Below the pieces are notes generated by a model. It searched no databases. It saw only the letters and a program-made list of their open reading frames with translations, and was not told the origin of the DNA. Made by a program: the position numbers and the translations under genes. Source: Ceratodon purpureus (Eukaryota > Streptophyta > Bryopsida > Pseudoditrichales > Ditrichaceae). Taken from it: a DNA stretch of 64,000 bases. The stretch covers positions 7,598,642-7,662,641 of the forward strand of contig CM026429.1 in assembly GCA_014871385.1 (NCBI GenBank). The letters run 5' to 3'. How positions within the stretch are numbered: position 1 is the first letter of the stretch; each line of letters begins with the position of its first letter. Of this stretch, positions 31,312 through 43,642 are shown one piece after another.

Positions 31312-34008
31312 AAACCACGTTGGGCAACTGTAAAAATGGCTCACCTTTAGGCCCTTTCAATGAAACTCCAAAAGTAGTACCAGCTCCACCAGACAACTTC
31401 AAGAGAACTCGTGGCCTAAGAGTCGGTGTATAGGATGTGTTGTTGATGATGTGCTCACTTGGTATAATGGTTCTCTGTGTCTATTCTCCAAAATTCTAAA
31501 AGACTTCCCACATCACAAAGAGTCTACATATAGTGCTTGGCATATTCATGCCATTTGCATTTGAAAGTACCTCTGCATACCACTTCATCCTACACTAGCC
31601 AAACCACTTCAAACCAATCCCATTTGCTACCAACATCCTTGCAATCTCTTGAATCAAGCTATTTAAAGGAGATTTTCATAGCTTCAATTGTTCATTCGCA
31701 CCCTTCCTAATCTATGCAGATCTCCCCACTTTTGTATAAATTAGTAGGTGTGGACGATCATGTGTAGCATAATATAGTGGCATGCCACCTACGGTCAATG
31801 ATCAACGCTTAACTTGGTCCCTTGGCCACAAAACCACCAAATATGGTGGTCCATTAACCACCCAAAATGGAAAGTTTGGCAAGAAATATTTTGGCAACTC
31901 GCTAGGGACAATTGTGTCTGAAACTTCTTTGAGGGCATTCAGAAGCTAATCAGGATGGTTGCTTGAGTAAAAATTATGAAGGTGTCCTAAACCTGGCAGG
32001 AGTGGCACGTAATGGAGAGGGTGTTTTGGCCCTTTGAACCCTTTGGAGAGAGTTGTACTCCAACATCTTGTTGACTGTAGATAATCTACGTTCCACAAAA
32101 TGTCAACGAAAGAGACTCACTTGTATATTTTAGAAATCAATTCACATCAATAAAAGACACTTATATAGAATAGAAATCAATTCATGTTCCAAACAAAAAA
32201 GTAATCGTAAAAGCAAAAACACTCTTTTGGACTCCTCGGACTTCAGGAATTTTATGTTGTTTGATTTTAGTTTTTTGTTTCCCTTGTTGTGGTGTACTTA
32301 AATGGGAGTCAAGAAGTGCAAGAATGAGAAGATTAAAAATTTGATGTTTGACCTTCCAAATAGAAAAATAAAACGTAAAACATAAAAGTAAACGGAAACG
32401 CAAAACGTAAAAGTAAAGGCAACGTGTGATGCAAATGAGAAAGCTTTGGAGTAGAACATTGAACGCCATTTCTTGCCTTACACCATTGCCAAGTTTTGTA
32501 AGTTTTATTCAAAAATCATTTGAGATATCCTATGCCATCTTTTGTACTACAAGACCTAAAATTAATATATTTATTTTAGTTTTCTTTAATTGTGATGAAG
32601 TTTGATCCAACAAACAATTGTTAAACATCTTTTCTTCAAATTATTTCTAACAACAAATTTCCCAGAATGGCCTTATATATTTTTATTAATATTTTAATAA
32701 GGATCAATATTTATATCATTGACTAGGTTCTTCGATAATAATTTTAAATGAATCCTAAGAATGAAGAACATAATGACTGATTCTTTTTATATCAAGTGAT
32801 CCAATCTCAAATTCATTCCACTCAATTGATAGAATACAAAGAGCCAATGCATTCATAATGCAGAAATCTAAAAGAAAGGGTTACAGCCTACGCTAAAGCA
32901 ATGTTGATAATAAAAATATCAAAATCCATTTAATTAAAAAATTAAAATTTTAAATCAAATTGCAAAAGCCTATATTATTTAAAATTATTTTTTGTATTTC
33001 TATCTTTTTGTTCCAAAGATTCTAAGACTGGAGTTTCCACCTAGACTAGCCCAACATACTTCCGATTTATGCTGGTCATATCATCCATAGCTTCTCATCT
33101 TCTTGGAATTTTATTCCATAGTTTGTTTACCATTTGAGCATGATCAATTGATCCTGCTTTCGATCGTTTGGAAGGACGAGGTAGGACACAACGAGACGAG
33201 AAAGAGGATGGCATGCACACGGTGCGTCTGCACAGTGCGATGGAGGATCCGGAGGAGCTGGTCGGTTCCTCAATTCGGGTGCTTCAAGACTTCGGCCGTA
33301 ATCCTCGTGCAGGCCAGGAGTCTCGAAGGCACGACAAGCGTCCACAAATCCACCGACTCAACGCTTCAAATGGGCCCGCTTCGACCTTTTCTCCAGGAAT
33401 GTGCACTGTACAGTACAGTAGTCTCCGATTCTCAGCATGCAGAGCTGAATCTGCCGGTAATGTGGTTTGCACCAACTGTAGTCGGTTTTATGTTCGAATC
33501 ATCTCCCCCGGATCTCCACCAAACACTCTTGACGCAGTTCAAAGATGCTCCTCTTATACAGTGTAATAGCAGCTGTTGAATACATATAGTTGAGCAACTG
33601 TGGTTACACTTATGCACTTGTTGAATCGTCTCTTTTTGTTGTTATCTCATGCTTTGGTTGAGCACCTTGAAAATCTATCTGATATTTTTTTGAAAAGTTT
33701 GTTAGCAATACGTGAGCCTTTCAAGACAATCAATCGCAGTTGAAACGCACACAGAGCTAACTCTGGATGTGTCCTCTTTTTACAGAGCGGATTGATGCAT
33801 TTTTTCCACTTGTGAGGCCGCGGTACTGATTTAGAATCAAGCCGTGAAGCTGGATTGAAGAGGCAGGACAATTGCTCAAGGTTTTTCCAGGGCAACAATA
33901 TGGCCAGCATGACAGAGGTGAGCATCTGCATTCTGAAATTCTGTCCTTGGAAGGAGTTTTTGATCCACTTTGAAAGGGCAAACACTTCTGCTGTCAATAT
34001 GAGATTAC
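31312..34008. other. AT-rich intergenic DNA after the CACTA element
   Basis: From 31312 to about 33000 I recognise no gene, repeat or element. Between 33103 and 33579 two overlapping + strand frames (158 and 132 residues) exist. One contains the protein-like stretch LNLPVMWFAPTVVGFMFESS, but no domain or splice link to the next gene could be fixed; this may be leader exon sequence of the HMA-domain gene. Confidence 0.4.
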
Positions 34009-34969
34009 ATGGAAAATGGTGCTCAAGATTTTCAGCAAATGGCCTGGTTTGTTTTGCAGTTGTTCTATGGTGACCAGGATCCCACGTGGAGTTTCAGCAC
34101 CTTCTACGATTACAACGACCACAATGGTCGACATGAGGTGGATCCTCAGTACACTCAAGATTACATCACGCGCTACATGCAACCGGTATTGTCTACCTAC
34201 CCTGTGATTTGTCTTCTTCCCATCAAATTTATTGAAACTCAGAATAATGGTAAATTGTCACCGTTTTTCAGCATAGAAAACATAGAAATGTGCTAGAAGA
34301 GGAAACGACTCACCACACGATCTCTGTTTTATACAGCCCATCGAAATTAAGTGCTGCTCGAGATGTGAAGACAGACTGCGTGTTGCACTGAGGAACATTC
34401 CAGGTACAAGATGTATGAGATTTTTGCAGCTTTGTCTAAGTGAAGGAGCTGGTATTTGGCCTAGCAATTTACTTTCGATAGTGAGGGATTTCCGTTAGAT
34501 TTTAGAAATGATCCAATGGTTGCATACTCAGTGACTACATCCGCTTAGAATCCCTCAATGTCTTTTTGCAGGTGTTGACAATGTGGTAAGCACACATAAC
34601 AACAAAAAACTAATCGTCACAGGAAGTGCCGACAACAACACAATCCACTATGCCTTGAAGCACATTCAGAAGCGCCATCGTCATTTTCTGCCTCAGAAGC
34701 TACACAACCCATTTCGGTTGTTGTTCCCAAGACACTCGCACAGCCGATACACACCTTCTTGGAATAACACCATGCATACAAGTTCATACAACCACAACAA
34801 CAGCTATGCACACAACTACGACAGCGACAAGTGGAAATATGATTCAAAGTATGGCCATGGCTACGATCAAGGACCGCAACACCACTACAAGCCAGGTTCT
34901 CTCCGGCAAATTCTGTTTGACTCTCGCCGGTCTTCCCACCATAGCCATTCGGGGTATTCATACCACTGA
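34009..34969 (+). CDS. HMA (heavy-metal-associated) domain protein with His/Tyr-rich tail
   Basis: Three exons (34009-34185, 34337-34403, 34572-34969) join in phase to 213 residues. The HMA domain covers about residues 59-125: PIEIKCCSRCEDRL carries the metal-binding C-x-x-C, NIPGVDNVVSTHNNKKLIVTG is the beta strand after helix 1, and a second helix (IHYALKHIQKRHRHF) follows. Such domains bind copper or other soft metals in chaperones and plant HPP/HIPP proteins. The C-terminal 80 residues are rich in His, Tyr, Ser and Asn (YNHNNSYAHNYDSDKWKYDS), which may also bind metal. There is no CaaX box, so it is not a farnesylated HIPP. The N-terminal 58 residues (acidic, aromatic) are not recognised. 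Further upstream exons are possible. Confidence 0.7.
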
Positions 34970-35503
34970 CTCGCACGCGGTTTTCTAAGGTAGATATGCA
35001 TACTCAATGCAAACCTGTGAATATTTAAAGGAGTACGTAGACTCGTGGTTTGATGCAGGTAGTAATATAGCTGAGATTTCCATCTTGAGTTGTCTTCATT
35101 TCCATCATGTGCACAACGTTCAAATTTTATCAAACCAATTAATGGCCCCAGAAGATGTATATACACGAGCTATGCCTCAGAAATCACATCCCTGTGATGT
35201 CAAAGTCTACAGCTCTCAGATATGAAGCGAGTACTTCGTACAACTTTGTTCTTTGTATGTAGTTCTATATGCTTCACAGCATCATCCCAAAGAATTTCAC
35301 AAATGGTAGTATACTGCAAAACTGATGTAGTAGAGATGCCGTAATTATGTCCATTGAATTGTGGACCACTGCACTGCAGTTTGTTCATAATAGAGACAGA
35401 AGAAATTCCGTTCCTATTTACCGGTATTGGAAGAATACTTTTACTGTGCTCTGTCCTCTGTGCTCTTGGCAACTTGCCAAGGGGTTTCTGTAGAATTTCT
35501 AAT

Positions 35504-35556
35504 GCAGGCAGACTCTCCAGACTGTGCACATTAACCCAGATAGTACCAAGAAAGCC
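35504..35556 (-). pseudogene. Stray copy of the last exon of the HAD phosphatase gene
   Basis: On the - strand, GFLGTIWVNVHSLESLPA mirrors GFLATVWVNVHGLEGLPA of the real terminal exon at 35815-35973. The DNA of the two stretches agrees over most of about 53 bases. The copy lies some 400 bp downstream of the gene's stop and shows no good splice link. It is probably a remnant of a local duplication of the 3' end. Confidence 0.65.
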
Positions 35557-35814
35557 ATATACACTCTTACTAAGACATCTAATTGCTCTACACCCTGTCG
35601 GCTGCAAGAGTAAGCACGAGAGTACCGTAAAATTCCAAGGACACAGCCTTAGTGATGATTACTAACGCTAATTCTAAATCTACCGTTAAAATCTGCACTC
35701 AGTAGTGCCTAGAGTCTGGTACTGAGAATGATAGTAGACCAAACAGATTTCAGAGACGAATCGATCTCAGTAATGAATGTTCCAACACAGAGGACCATAA
35801 CAGTAGCTTCGCAA

Positions 35815-38556
35815 CTACGAACTGCCTAAGTCGATGTTCAATGTTTTAAGAAGCCCAGGAAGCTCCCCAATGTTTGAGATGACATGGTCAGGTGTTGCAG
35901 CACCTGCAGGTAGACCCTCAAGACCGTGCACATTGACCCAGACGGTGGCAAGAAAGCCAGCGTTGATCCCGCCCTGCACAGTGACATCCAGTAACGCCAT
36001 CTCGTTAGCACCGATTGAACACAACCAAACATTAAAATATAAAAGAGATTGCAAGACATTACACACCTCTCGAGAGGTAACATAGCCAGCATGAAATTCG
36101 AATCCAAAATCAAAACCCGTGGGTTACCTGTATGTCAGTTTTCAGGTTGTCGCCAACCATTATCGTCTCTTCAGGATTGCATCCTGCGAGCTTGCATGCC
36201 TTCAAGAATATATCTTTGTGTGGTTTCTGGTTTGGCTCCTCTACACATTTGCAAATGCCAACCCAAATCATCATTGATATGTATGCTATCTACTATATAT
36301 GATCAAAATTTGAACGTATGGAAGAATTCAACGAAAATAGGCTTTTTGGATTCCATCTGACCTCCGCCCACAAGCATAGTATCAAAAAGTAAGTCAGCCT
36401 TGCATGCTTTCAGCTTCTTCCTTTGGACCTGCAGGGTATAAAATAGCACAGTTTTTAGAAGAGAAATTTAAACGTATAGCCAGCAGATTGATAATCAAAT
36501 TGAAGACATATTCGACAACACTGCAAAGGGATGAAAACCTCACACTAAAGTGTCCATTAGTGATGACGCCCATTTTGATGCCTAGTTTATGGAGGCTCTG
36601 GACCATCTGCAGCCAATGGAAAAATAATTCAGACCAGCTTTCCAAAGCACCTAAACAAACGCTCGCGCCTTGACCGCCCACGTCATTCCAGAAAGAGTTG
36701 TCCTTCAAAGCAACTTAAACAACCTTACAAAACTAGTGTCTAGCATTGATCATCCCCAGAAAAGAAGACAACATTAACAGGGCTTGCCTGAAGGGGGAAG
36801 GCGAAGGAAAGTATGCTATACCGCTTCAACTCCAGGTGCCCATTGAAATGAAAGCAATCTCTCTTTATCAAACAAGTATGATAAGTCCTGTAAGAACACA
36901 GCAACTGGTCAGTCAAATTCACTTGACTCACCTATGATTCGATTTCCTCGTTCCATAACAAACGCTTCAAATACGCTGTAATCTACTTCAATGGAATCTT
37001 AAAAGCACCACGTTCTATCGACTGTAACATTTCATAGCTTTTTGAGTCTTCATGAATCCAAGCAAAAATGAATTCGAATTTACCCTAGCAAGTGGCATAT
37101 CATCGACGCCTTGGCTCTGAAGGGCTTCATTCCAAATCCTTGCTCTCCACTCCAAGACATCCACCTACGGTGCATGAAGAAACTCGCTAAAATTCAGCAA
37201 GATGACGAAGCAATCAAAAGTTAGCGCAGAACGGGTGGTGCGTATGAACCAATTGTGGTTACATAATAATCTCAACATCCACAGGCTTTTAAAAGAGTGC
37301 AAAACATACATGGTATACGTGGAAGTCACAAAACAAATAAAAAAATACATTCAGTGTGATTTTATCGGGCTGAACATGAACTTATCCCTGCAAAATTCTA
37401 TGAGTGTTTGAAATTTAAATACACATACCCGAGACTGCAAATTTCAGCATTTCCTCAGGATCATAAAATCTATCAAAGAGTAGGTTTCTATGGCAAGAAA
37501 GAAGTGACAAACCAGAGTTATAAAGTCACTCCAAGACATAAATCTCCTTACAGCAATTGAAAACTGCTCCCGGTACAATCTTCCCTCAGAACAGGAACAT
37601 TTTCTTGGTACATATTCCCTTCCTACAATTACTTTATTACATACTACATAACCTACAACATGTGATGCATCAGTAAACAAGCGAACCTGGTGCGTGCGAT
37701 CCCACGGAGAAACGTCGAATTTCTCTGCAAACACTTTCACCATTTCTGCTCCATTTATGTGTGGAACCTGACGCTCCGCCAAAACCTGTGCATCTCACAC
37801 AACATATCACTCGCTACAATCTTCCTCACTGACGCCCACAACGAAAATCTCACACATGAATTCTTTCTGAAAAATCTATCCAGCTGATTATTTACAACAT
37901 TAAAAACTACAAAACCATGGACTTTCATGGGTACACACAATTCTAGCACACATTCCATATTGAGCAAGACCTTCATTGTGGCCATCGCCAAAATCGAAGC
38001 CAGGGAAAAACTAGTGATTCAAACCAATTTCATCGGTCACTCCAAGCACCTGTGCCCTAACACACTCACTAGGAAACCACAACGCTCCAAATACTGCAAC
38101 TGCAAACCGCTCCAAACTTCCATAGAAAGTAGAGGCACCCAATTGCCCACAAATTCTCAAATTCACACACACACTCACCAAAACAGCTTGCTGTGCAACT
38201 TTGTCAGCCGCATGAGTGAGCACCAGAGTATCGTCCAAATCAAAGAACACAGCCTTCACGCACCGCTCCTGTTCCACACCCTCCTCGGCAACGACTCTCT
38301 CCTCCATCTCCAACTCGCCAGTAAACCCATCCATCACCACCGCCACCAACCTCGCCACCAACCCCCCTCCCCTCTCCTTCCGCTCACCCCTCCCACCCCC
38401 GACCCACTTCACAACCCGCCCCCTCCCCTCACCAACCAAGGACAACGACAATGCTGGGAATCGCACAAGCCCAGAGTCAAGCAACTGGGTTGTGGACGCT
38501 TTGATGCAACCAACGTGGACCTGCACTGCTGCTGCTGCTGCTGCTGCTGCAGCCAT
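35815..38556 (-). CDS. HAD-superfamily phosphatase, N-acylneuraminate-9-phosphatase-like
   Basis: Exons recognised: 38556-38179, 37785-37687, 37164-37084, one ending at 36932, 36650-36544, 36428-36362, 36240-36128 and 35973-35815. All four HAD motifs are visible: FFDLDDTLVLT (nucleophile Asp), GVITNG (motif II), the Lys of QKPHKDIF (motif III) and MVGDNLKTD (motif IV). The end GGINAGFLATVWVNVHG is typical of the subfamily. The family removes phosphate from small phosphorylated metabolites; the plant substrate cannot be told from sequence. The protein starts with a run of Ala and a basic, hydrophobic leader that could be a targeting peptide. The border between the third exon and the one ending at 36932 (around 36985) does not fit a simple GT-AG join in frame, so that junction is unresolved. 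Confidence 0.75.
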
Positions 38557-41500
38557 GTGAAAGACAGAAAACAGCGAGCTGACGCTCAGAAACGATGCAA
38601 ACAAAAGGTAGCAGAAGACGGCAAGGCCATCACTCCAACGAAGAAGACGAAGAATCCGAAACTTGCCTGATTTTGCGAGCTGCTTTGCGTGATGAAGATT
38701 CCCAAAAATGAGTAACTTTGTTCGGTGAATGAGCTTATCTAGCATGTCATTAACCATAATTGTTATGAGTCCTCCTTCTGACCTATGTTCGTAAGTGGGA
38801 CATCTCCACGATGAGACAAAACAACTGCAGGCCATGTCTGCAAATTCGTTGTTTGGCTTCCGAGCTTATTAATGACCGCCGCCAAGCTATGATTATGATT
38901 ATGATTATGATTATGCACCTGTGAATTGATTAGCCGGGTTTTGATTATGCATCTATGAATGGATTGTGATGGTTGTTTGTCATGAATTTGAATTTGTCAC
39001 AAAATCCACTGTGTGATTTGGAGTTGTAGCTTCTGTGTTCCGTTTTGGAGGTGGATTTAGCGATCGTTCCTGTGATCAGTTCTTGTGTAAACTAATTTCC
39101 TCTTCGAAGGTTGCAAGGTTCTGATCTGGATTTCCTCCGCCTGAGCTTTGTGAAGGTTTCAGCGATTCAATTCACTCGCATTGCTTGATTTTATGTCCAT
39201 TTTACAATGTGCACCGATATGTGAAGCACTAGAATAACTTCTCCATACTATGCTTCCCTTGCTTCCTCGCCTGGATGAGAGATGGTGGTATTGCATACCT
39301 CTCTCCTTGCCTCCATTCTCTCTTTTTACTATGACGAAGGGCTTTTTGGTGACTACCGCTTTGCAATTCACGGAGACTGTGACATGGTCAAGTTGGAGTG
39401 TGTTGTAAAGAGCCATGTTTGGAGGAGTTGCTATGAGATATGGTTGCAAAAATTTCAAAGGCCAAAAAGTTTACTAATGTCAAAAGTTGTGTAGGTAGAG
39501 TTGGTAGCCATTTTGTGATAAGTAGGTAAATATCTTATTGAGCTATTTTTTTCTATTCTTTTTATTCCACCTTCCTTTTCAGATTAGAATTAAAAAAATC
39601 AAAGTTTCTACTCAAATTAAAAAAATAAAAATAAAAAAGATATTAGAAAACGTACAAATACAAGGTATATTGTATATTAAGGATATGTAAACCTCACATG
39701 GGCTATTCTCATATCCATCCACATCATTTAAGTGACCAGAGCTAGATTTGGTCACTATGTCAAATTACGACTCAATTGTTTTTGTACCATAATCACAAAT
39801 AATCCTTTGTAACAAATACTTGTACATGAGGAAGAAAAGTCATTTTACATGTAAAGTGCACTTACCAATACAATATAAACATTTATTTCAAAATATAAAA
39901 ATAAAACAAAATTGGAAAAATTTCCATAGAATTCAAAGCAAAAGGAGTGTCGACCACAATGGACTCCTACTAACTATGGTAGTAGATGTGTACATCATAT
40001 GCGTAAAAACTCTTATTCAAATAGAGTTTCTCATCATGAACTAGAATATATAACATGTGCTTACTAACAACACTTCTCTTTTACTCCGTTATTGCAGACA
40101 TCAAATTCCATAAAAAAATACACTTCTTAGAACATCCCCAGTTGTCCTTTAACCCTTTAAGCCTCAATCTGGCTTACAGGTTTAGGGGTCTGAAACATGT
40201 TTAGTAGCGGCTTGTAAATACCTTTATCATCCAAGTTGCAACATGTAAACATCCGTCAATCTGAAAACTACTGCATATAGTATCATCCATGTGAAATCCA
40301 ACTTTAATTGACCAGGTGTCGGATTTTCATATGTAAAGTGCTTACAGTTACATGTTGACCGAAATCCCAGTGCACTTGTAAAAGTTCAGGAACTGTTCGC
40401 TGAAGCTACTTTAGGGGCTTGAAGCGGAAGTTCAAAGTGAAGAGAAGGAATTACTTATGAGTTAGTCTATCACAAGGTCAAAAGAAGCTTGACTACATGT
40501 CTGGAATGACCTTAAACTAGTAGATGGCCTTCAAAAATTTTGCAACCATGTCTAACGAAGATGTGAAAAAAAGTTAATAATTTAATGCACTCCAAATGGA
40601 TGAAAAATGTAATATTTTCCATCCAAACTCTGACTATAAAATGAATAATGGTGTGGGCCCTATGACTTCGAACCAAATCCAAAAGAAAGGGCACTGGTAG
40701 GTAGGCCTGTTCAGAAAGCACATGAGAGCGAGTTCACAACAGAAGTCGCTCTCAAGGAGTCCATAAAAACATTCGATTCTCGATTGATACCCACGATACC
40801 AATCCAGGAGATACTGCTGAAATAGCTACCAAATACCCGGATGAGAACACGTCATAACAGAAGAAGCTCCCATCACATACGACTGATACCCTTCAAAAAC
40901 CTGGGTGATACTACTGTGATAACTAAGCGATACCCGGGTCCGATGATGTGAAACACACAGAAGTAGACGACGACGCAAACCTTGAAGGCGACGACGCATT
41001 CATGGGGATGGTGTGGGATGTCAGAGGAGCGGCCTCCCACTCTCAATGGCGTCACACAGATTGTCATGGCTGCAGACCACAGAGCATGCGTAACTCATTA
41101 GCACAGGGTGGGATATGATAAAAAGCTTCTGAAGTTGCTGCAGTTCGGAATGCAAGAGATATAACTCAGGCTATGTGGATGCTGGCACCACACACGACAT
41201 CGCTGGAGGTTTCGGAGGGTTGGAGTCTCGCTTCGGAGGTCCTGGTGGAGCGCGGATGGTGAAGGTGTTGGTGGAGTTTCTGGCATGACAGTTTGATGGA
41301 TCGTCATGGATGGGGCTCAGCAGGTATGTGCGGGAATTAGTACATGGATGAGTGGGGAACAGTCACTTGGGTCGCTTTTGTGGTGAGTTGGGGTTGTGTG
41401 GGATGTGACCTGTGAGATTTGGAAGGGAAGGGGAGTGGTTTGGGAGTGGGAGGATTGATTTTTTATTTTATTTTTATTTTTTGTGTCGGTGAGGTTCTGG

Positions 41501-41960
41501 TTTAGGGTTAGTCAAGCAAGAGCTGGAGCGCGTGTTCTAGTTCTGTGTGGTGTATTGGGTTGCGTGATATACGTTTGGAAATGGATACTGAGTGGCGGGA
41601 TTACTATCTTTTGGGAATTGTTAGTGGCTTTTTTTTCGTCTCTGATTTAGGGGTTGTGTCTGCTTTTTCTATGCCTTGGTTTCATCGTTGCTTTGTAGCT
41701 TTTTTTCAAGTTTCGGGTGGTGAATGATGATTAGGGATAGCACTTGCTAGCTGTGTCTCTGGCGAGCCAGCTGCTGGATCTCTAATGAATACAGTATCGT
41801 GTTAGTAATGGAGTGAATTGCACATTTTTTTTGGTTAAGAAAAATAAAAAATTGTTCGGAGGAACTGTGTGATATGATGATTTAGTGAGAGCTTGAGCTT
41901 AACGTTATTCTGATTGGGGATGTGGGTGTTTTGTTTGACAGCATAAGCTTCATCCCTTCT
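38557..41960. other. Intergenic region without recognised genes
   Basis: AT-rich DNA with only short, unconvincing frames. A hexanucleotide run of GATTAT is at about 38890-38915. It contains the upstream region of the HAD gene (- strand) and probably the first exon or leader of the NAA60 gene near its right end. Confidence 0.45.
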
Positions 41961-41965
41961 ATGAC

Positions 41966-43642
41966 TTGCATCCACAGCTGCTGCACCAGAGCGGCAATGG
42001 GCATAATTATGCCCATAAAATTGTGTCCGTGCCCGGAGCATCCTCGGGGTTTCTGCCGACATCAGATATTTCCGGGTATGCACCAGCGGTCGTGGTACCA
42101 ACGGTGCCGCCTAGAGTGCCTATTATAAATCATCGCTCTACCATTTCTTATCGAAAAATTCGCCCATCAGATTTAGTAGTGCTGCAGAAGATGCACGAGG
42201 ATTTATTTCCTATCAAGTGAGTACGACGTCCATATTTCTGGTTTTCTGGATAGTTTTTTATAAGACTAACGTTGACTAAGCTGAGTCATATTTTATAAGA
42301 TAAAGGAATTAGATTTTACTTCTATATTTTCTTAGTCGAAGTTCTGCTTGATTTATATGAAGCGCCTGAGACCACACGTTGCATGATTTAAAGATAGATT
42401 TTGCAACTGCATATTGGCTTGCTGTTTGTACATGTGCAGGTTAATGTGTCGATCTGTTTGTAGGAAATTTATATTAATCCAAATAAAGGTTTTTTTGTGC
42501 AGATATGAAATGGATTTTTTTCTTAATGTTGTTCATGGCCGAGGAATTTTATCATGGGCGGCTGTGGACAGAAGTAGGACAGATTCACAGTGTGATGAAC
42601 TTATTGGATTTGTGACAGCGCGAGTAATTGCTGCTTCAGAGGACGATGTGAGTTCCAGATTTGTGAACTATGATACTATTAGAGCATACATTTCCTTAGA
42701 AGCTATTCTTAGCGGATCATGAATCTGTGTTTTGATTTGGGAGCTCTTTTGTGTTATTTAAAGTCTTAAACTATTTGTAAGAGAACTGAAGAGTGCATTT
42801 TATTGGGAACTCATGTGACTGTGGCTGTATTCTGCAGGAAATAGATATGCTAGGTTACGAAATATCCAAATCAGAGAGAACACTTATCTACATCCTGACC
42901 TTGGGTGTAGCCCAGTCATACAGGAACTCTGGCATTGGTATTATTCTGACCTCGATGAAAGGCGCAGTGACGTGTTTACAGTATTGCAGCAGGATCATGA
43001 AGATTATTACACTACTATGATCCTTGTGTTCAATCAACTATAGAGCGGTCGTCTCTTCAATTACCTACAGTACTTTGTCCAGTCTTAACTAGATTACAAA
43101 CTCTAAATGTCACGCTCATGTATTCCTGTTTTATTAAAATAAATACCTGTTGCTACTTGATTGCTGATGTGAGTTATGTTTTGATTGCAGCTTCGGCGTT
43201 GTTGTGGGAGGTGATAGAATACGCCAACCAGATGTCTTCATGTAGAGCTCTCTATCTGCATGTCATAGCATATAATCGCCCTGCTATTATGTTCTATCAG
43301 AAGAACATGTTTCAGTGCTTGCGCAGGCTCCACAACTTTTACACCATTGACGGAGATACTCACGATGCTTTTCTGTATGTCTTCTATGTGAATGGTGGCC
43401 GCTCTCCTTGCACAGCCATGTACGTGACACCGTCTTCCTCAGTTTTTGCTGAGAATCTTTTGATTCAGTGCAATCATATAGTAAAAAAGTGGTCACCATA
43501 AAATTATAGTGGCTATTGCTGGTTTATTGCCAGGTCAAGAAGTCAAATTCTGAAACATTTTGTTTCTTGCAGAGACACATTAAAAGCAGCCTTTGCATAT
43601 GTGAGGGGATACTTCACGTCAATGGTGGCAAAGTTGTTTTGA
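41966..43642 (+). CDS. NAA60: N-alpha-acetyltransferase 60-like (NAA60/HAT4) GNAT protein
   Basis: Acetylates N-termini of membrane proteins at the Golgi or plasma membrane in known homologues. Exons: up to 42216, then 42503-42647, 42838-42937, 43191-43419 and 43573-43642, all GT-AG and in phase. Landmarks are ISYRKIRPSDLVVLQKMHED, FFLNVVHGRGILSWAAVD, ELIGFVTARVIAA, YILTLGVAQSYRNSGIASAL (acetyl-CoA pyrophosphate loop Q/R-x-x-G-x-A/G, here QSYRNSGIA) and ALYLHVIAYNRPAIMFYQKN, RLHNFYTIDG, then YVNGGRSPC. They match the plant NAA60 pattern closely. The end, AFAYVRGYFTSMVAKLF, is the amphipathic membrane-binding tail. The frame has no in-frame ATG before the Met of KMHEDL, so the true start must be in an upstream exon I could not place; the 41966 start is only where the readable frame begins. 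Confidence 0.85.

Noticed and set aside
33103-33579. Independent gene at this frame
   Set aside because: Two overlapping frames compete, there is no domain, and no splice or start evidence; left as intergenic with a note.
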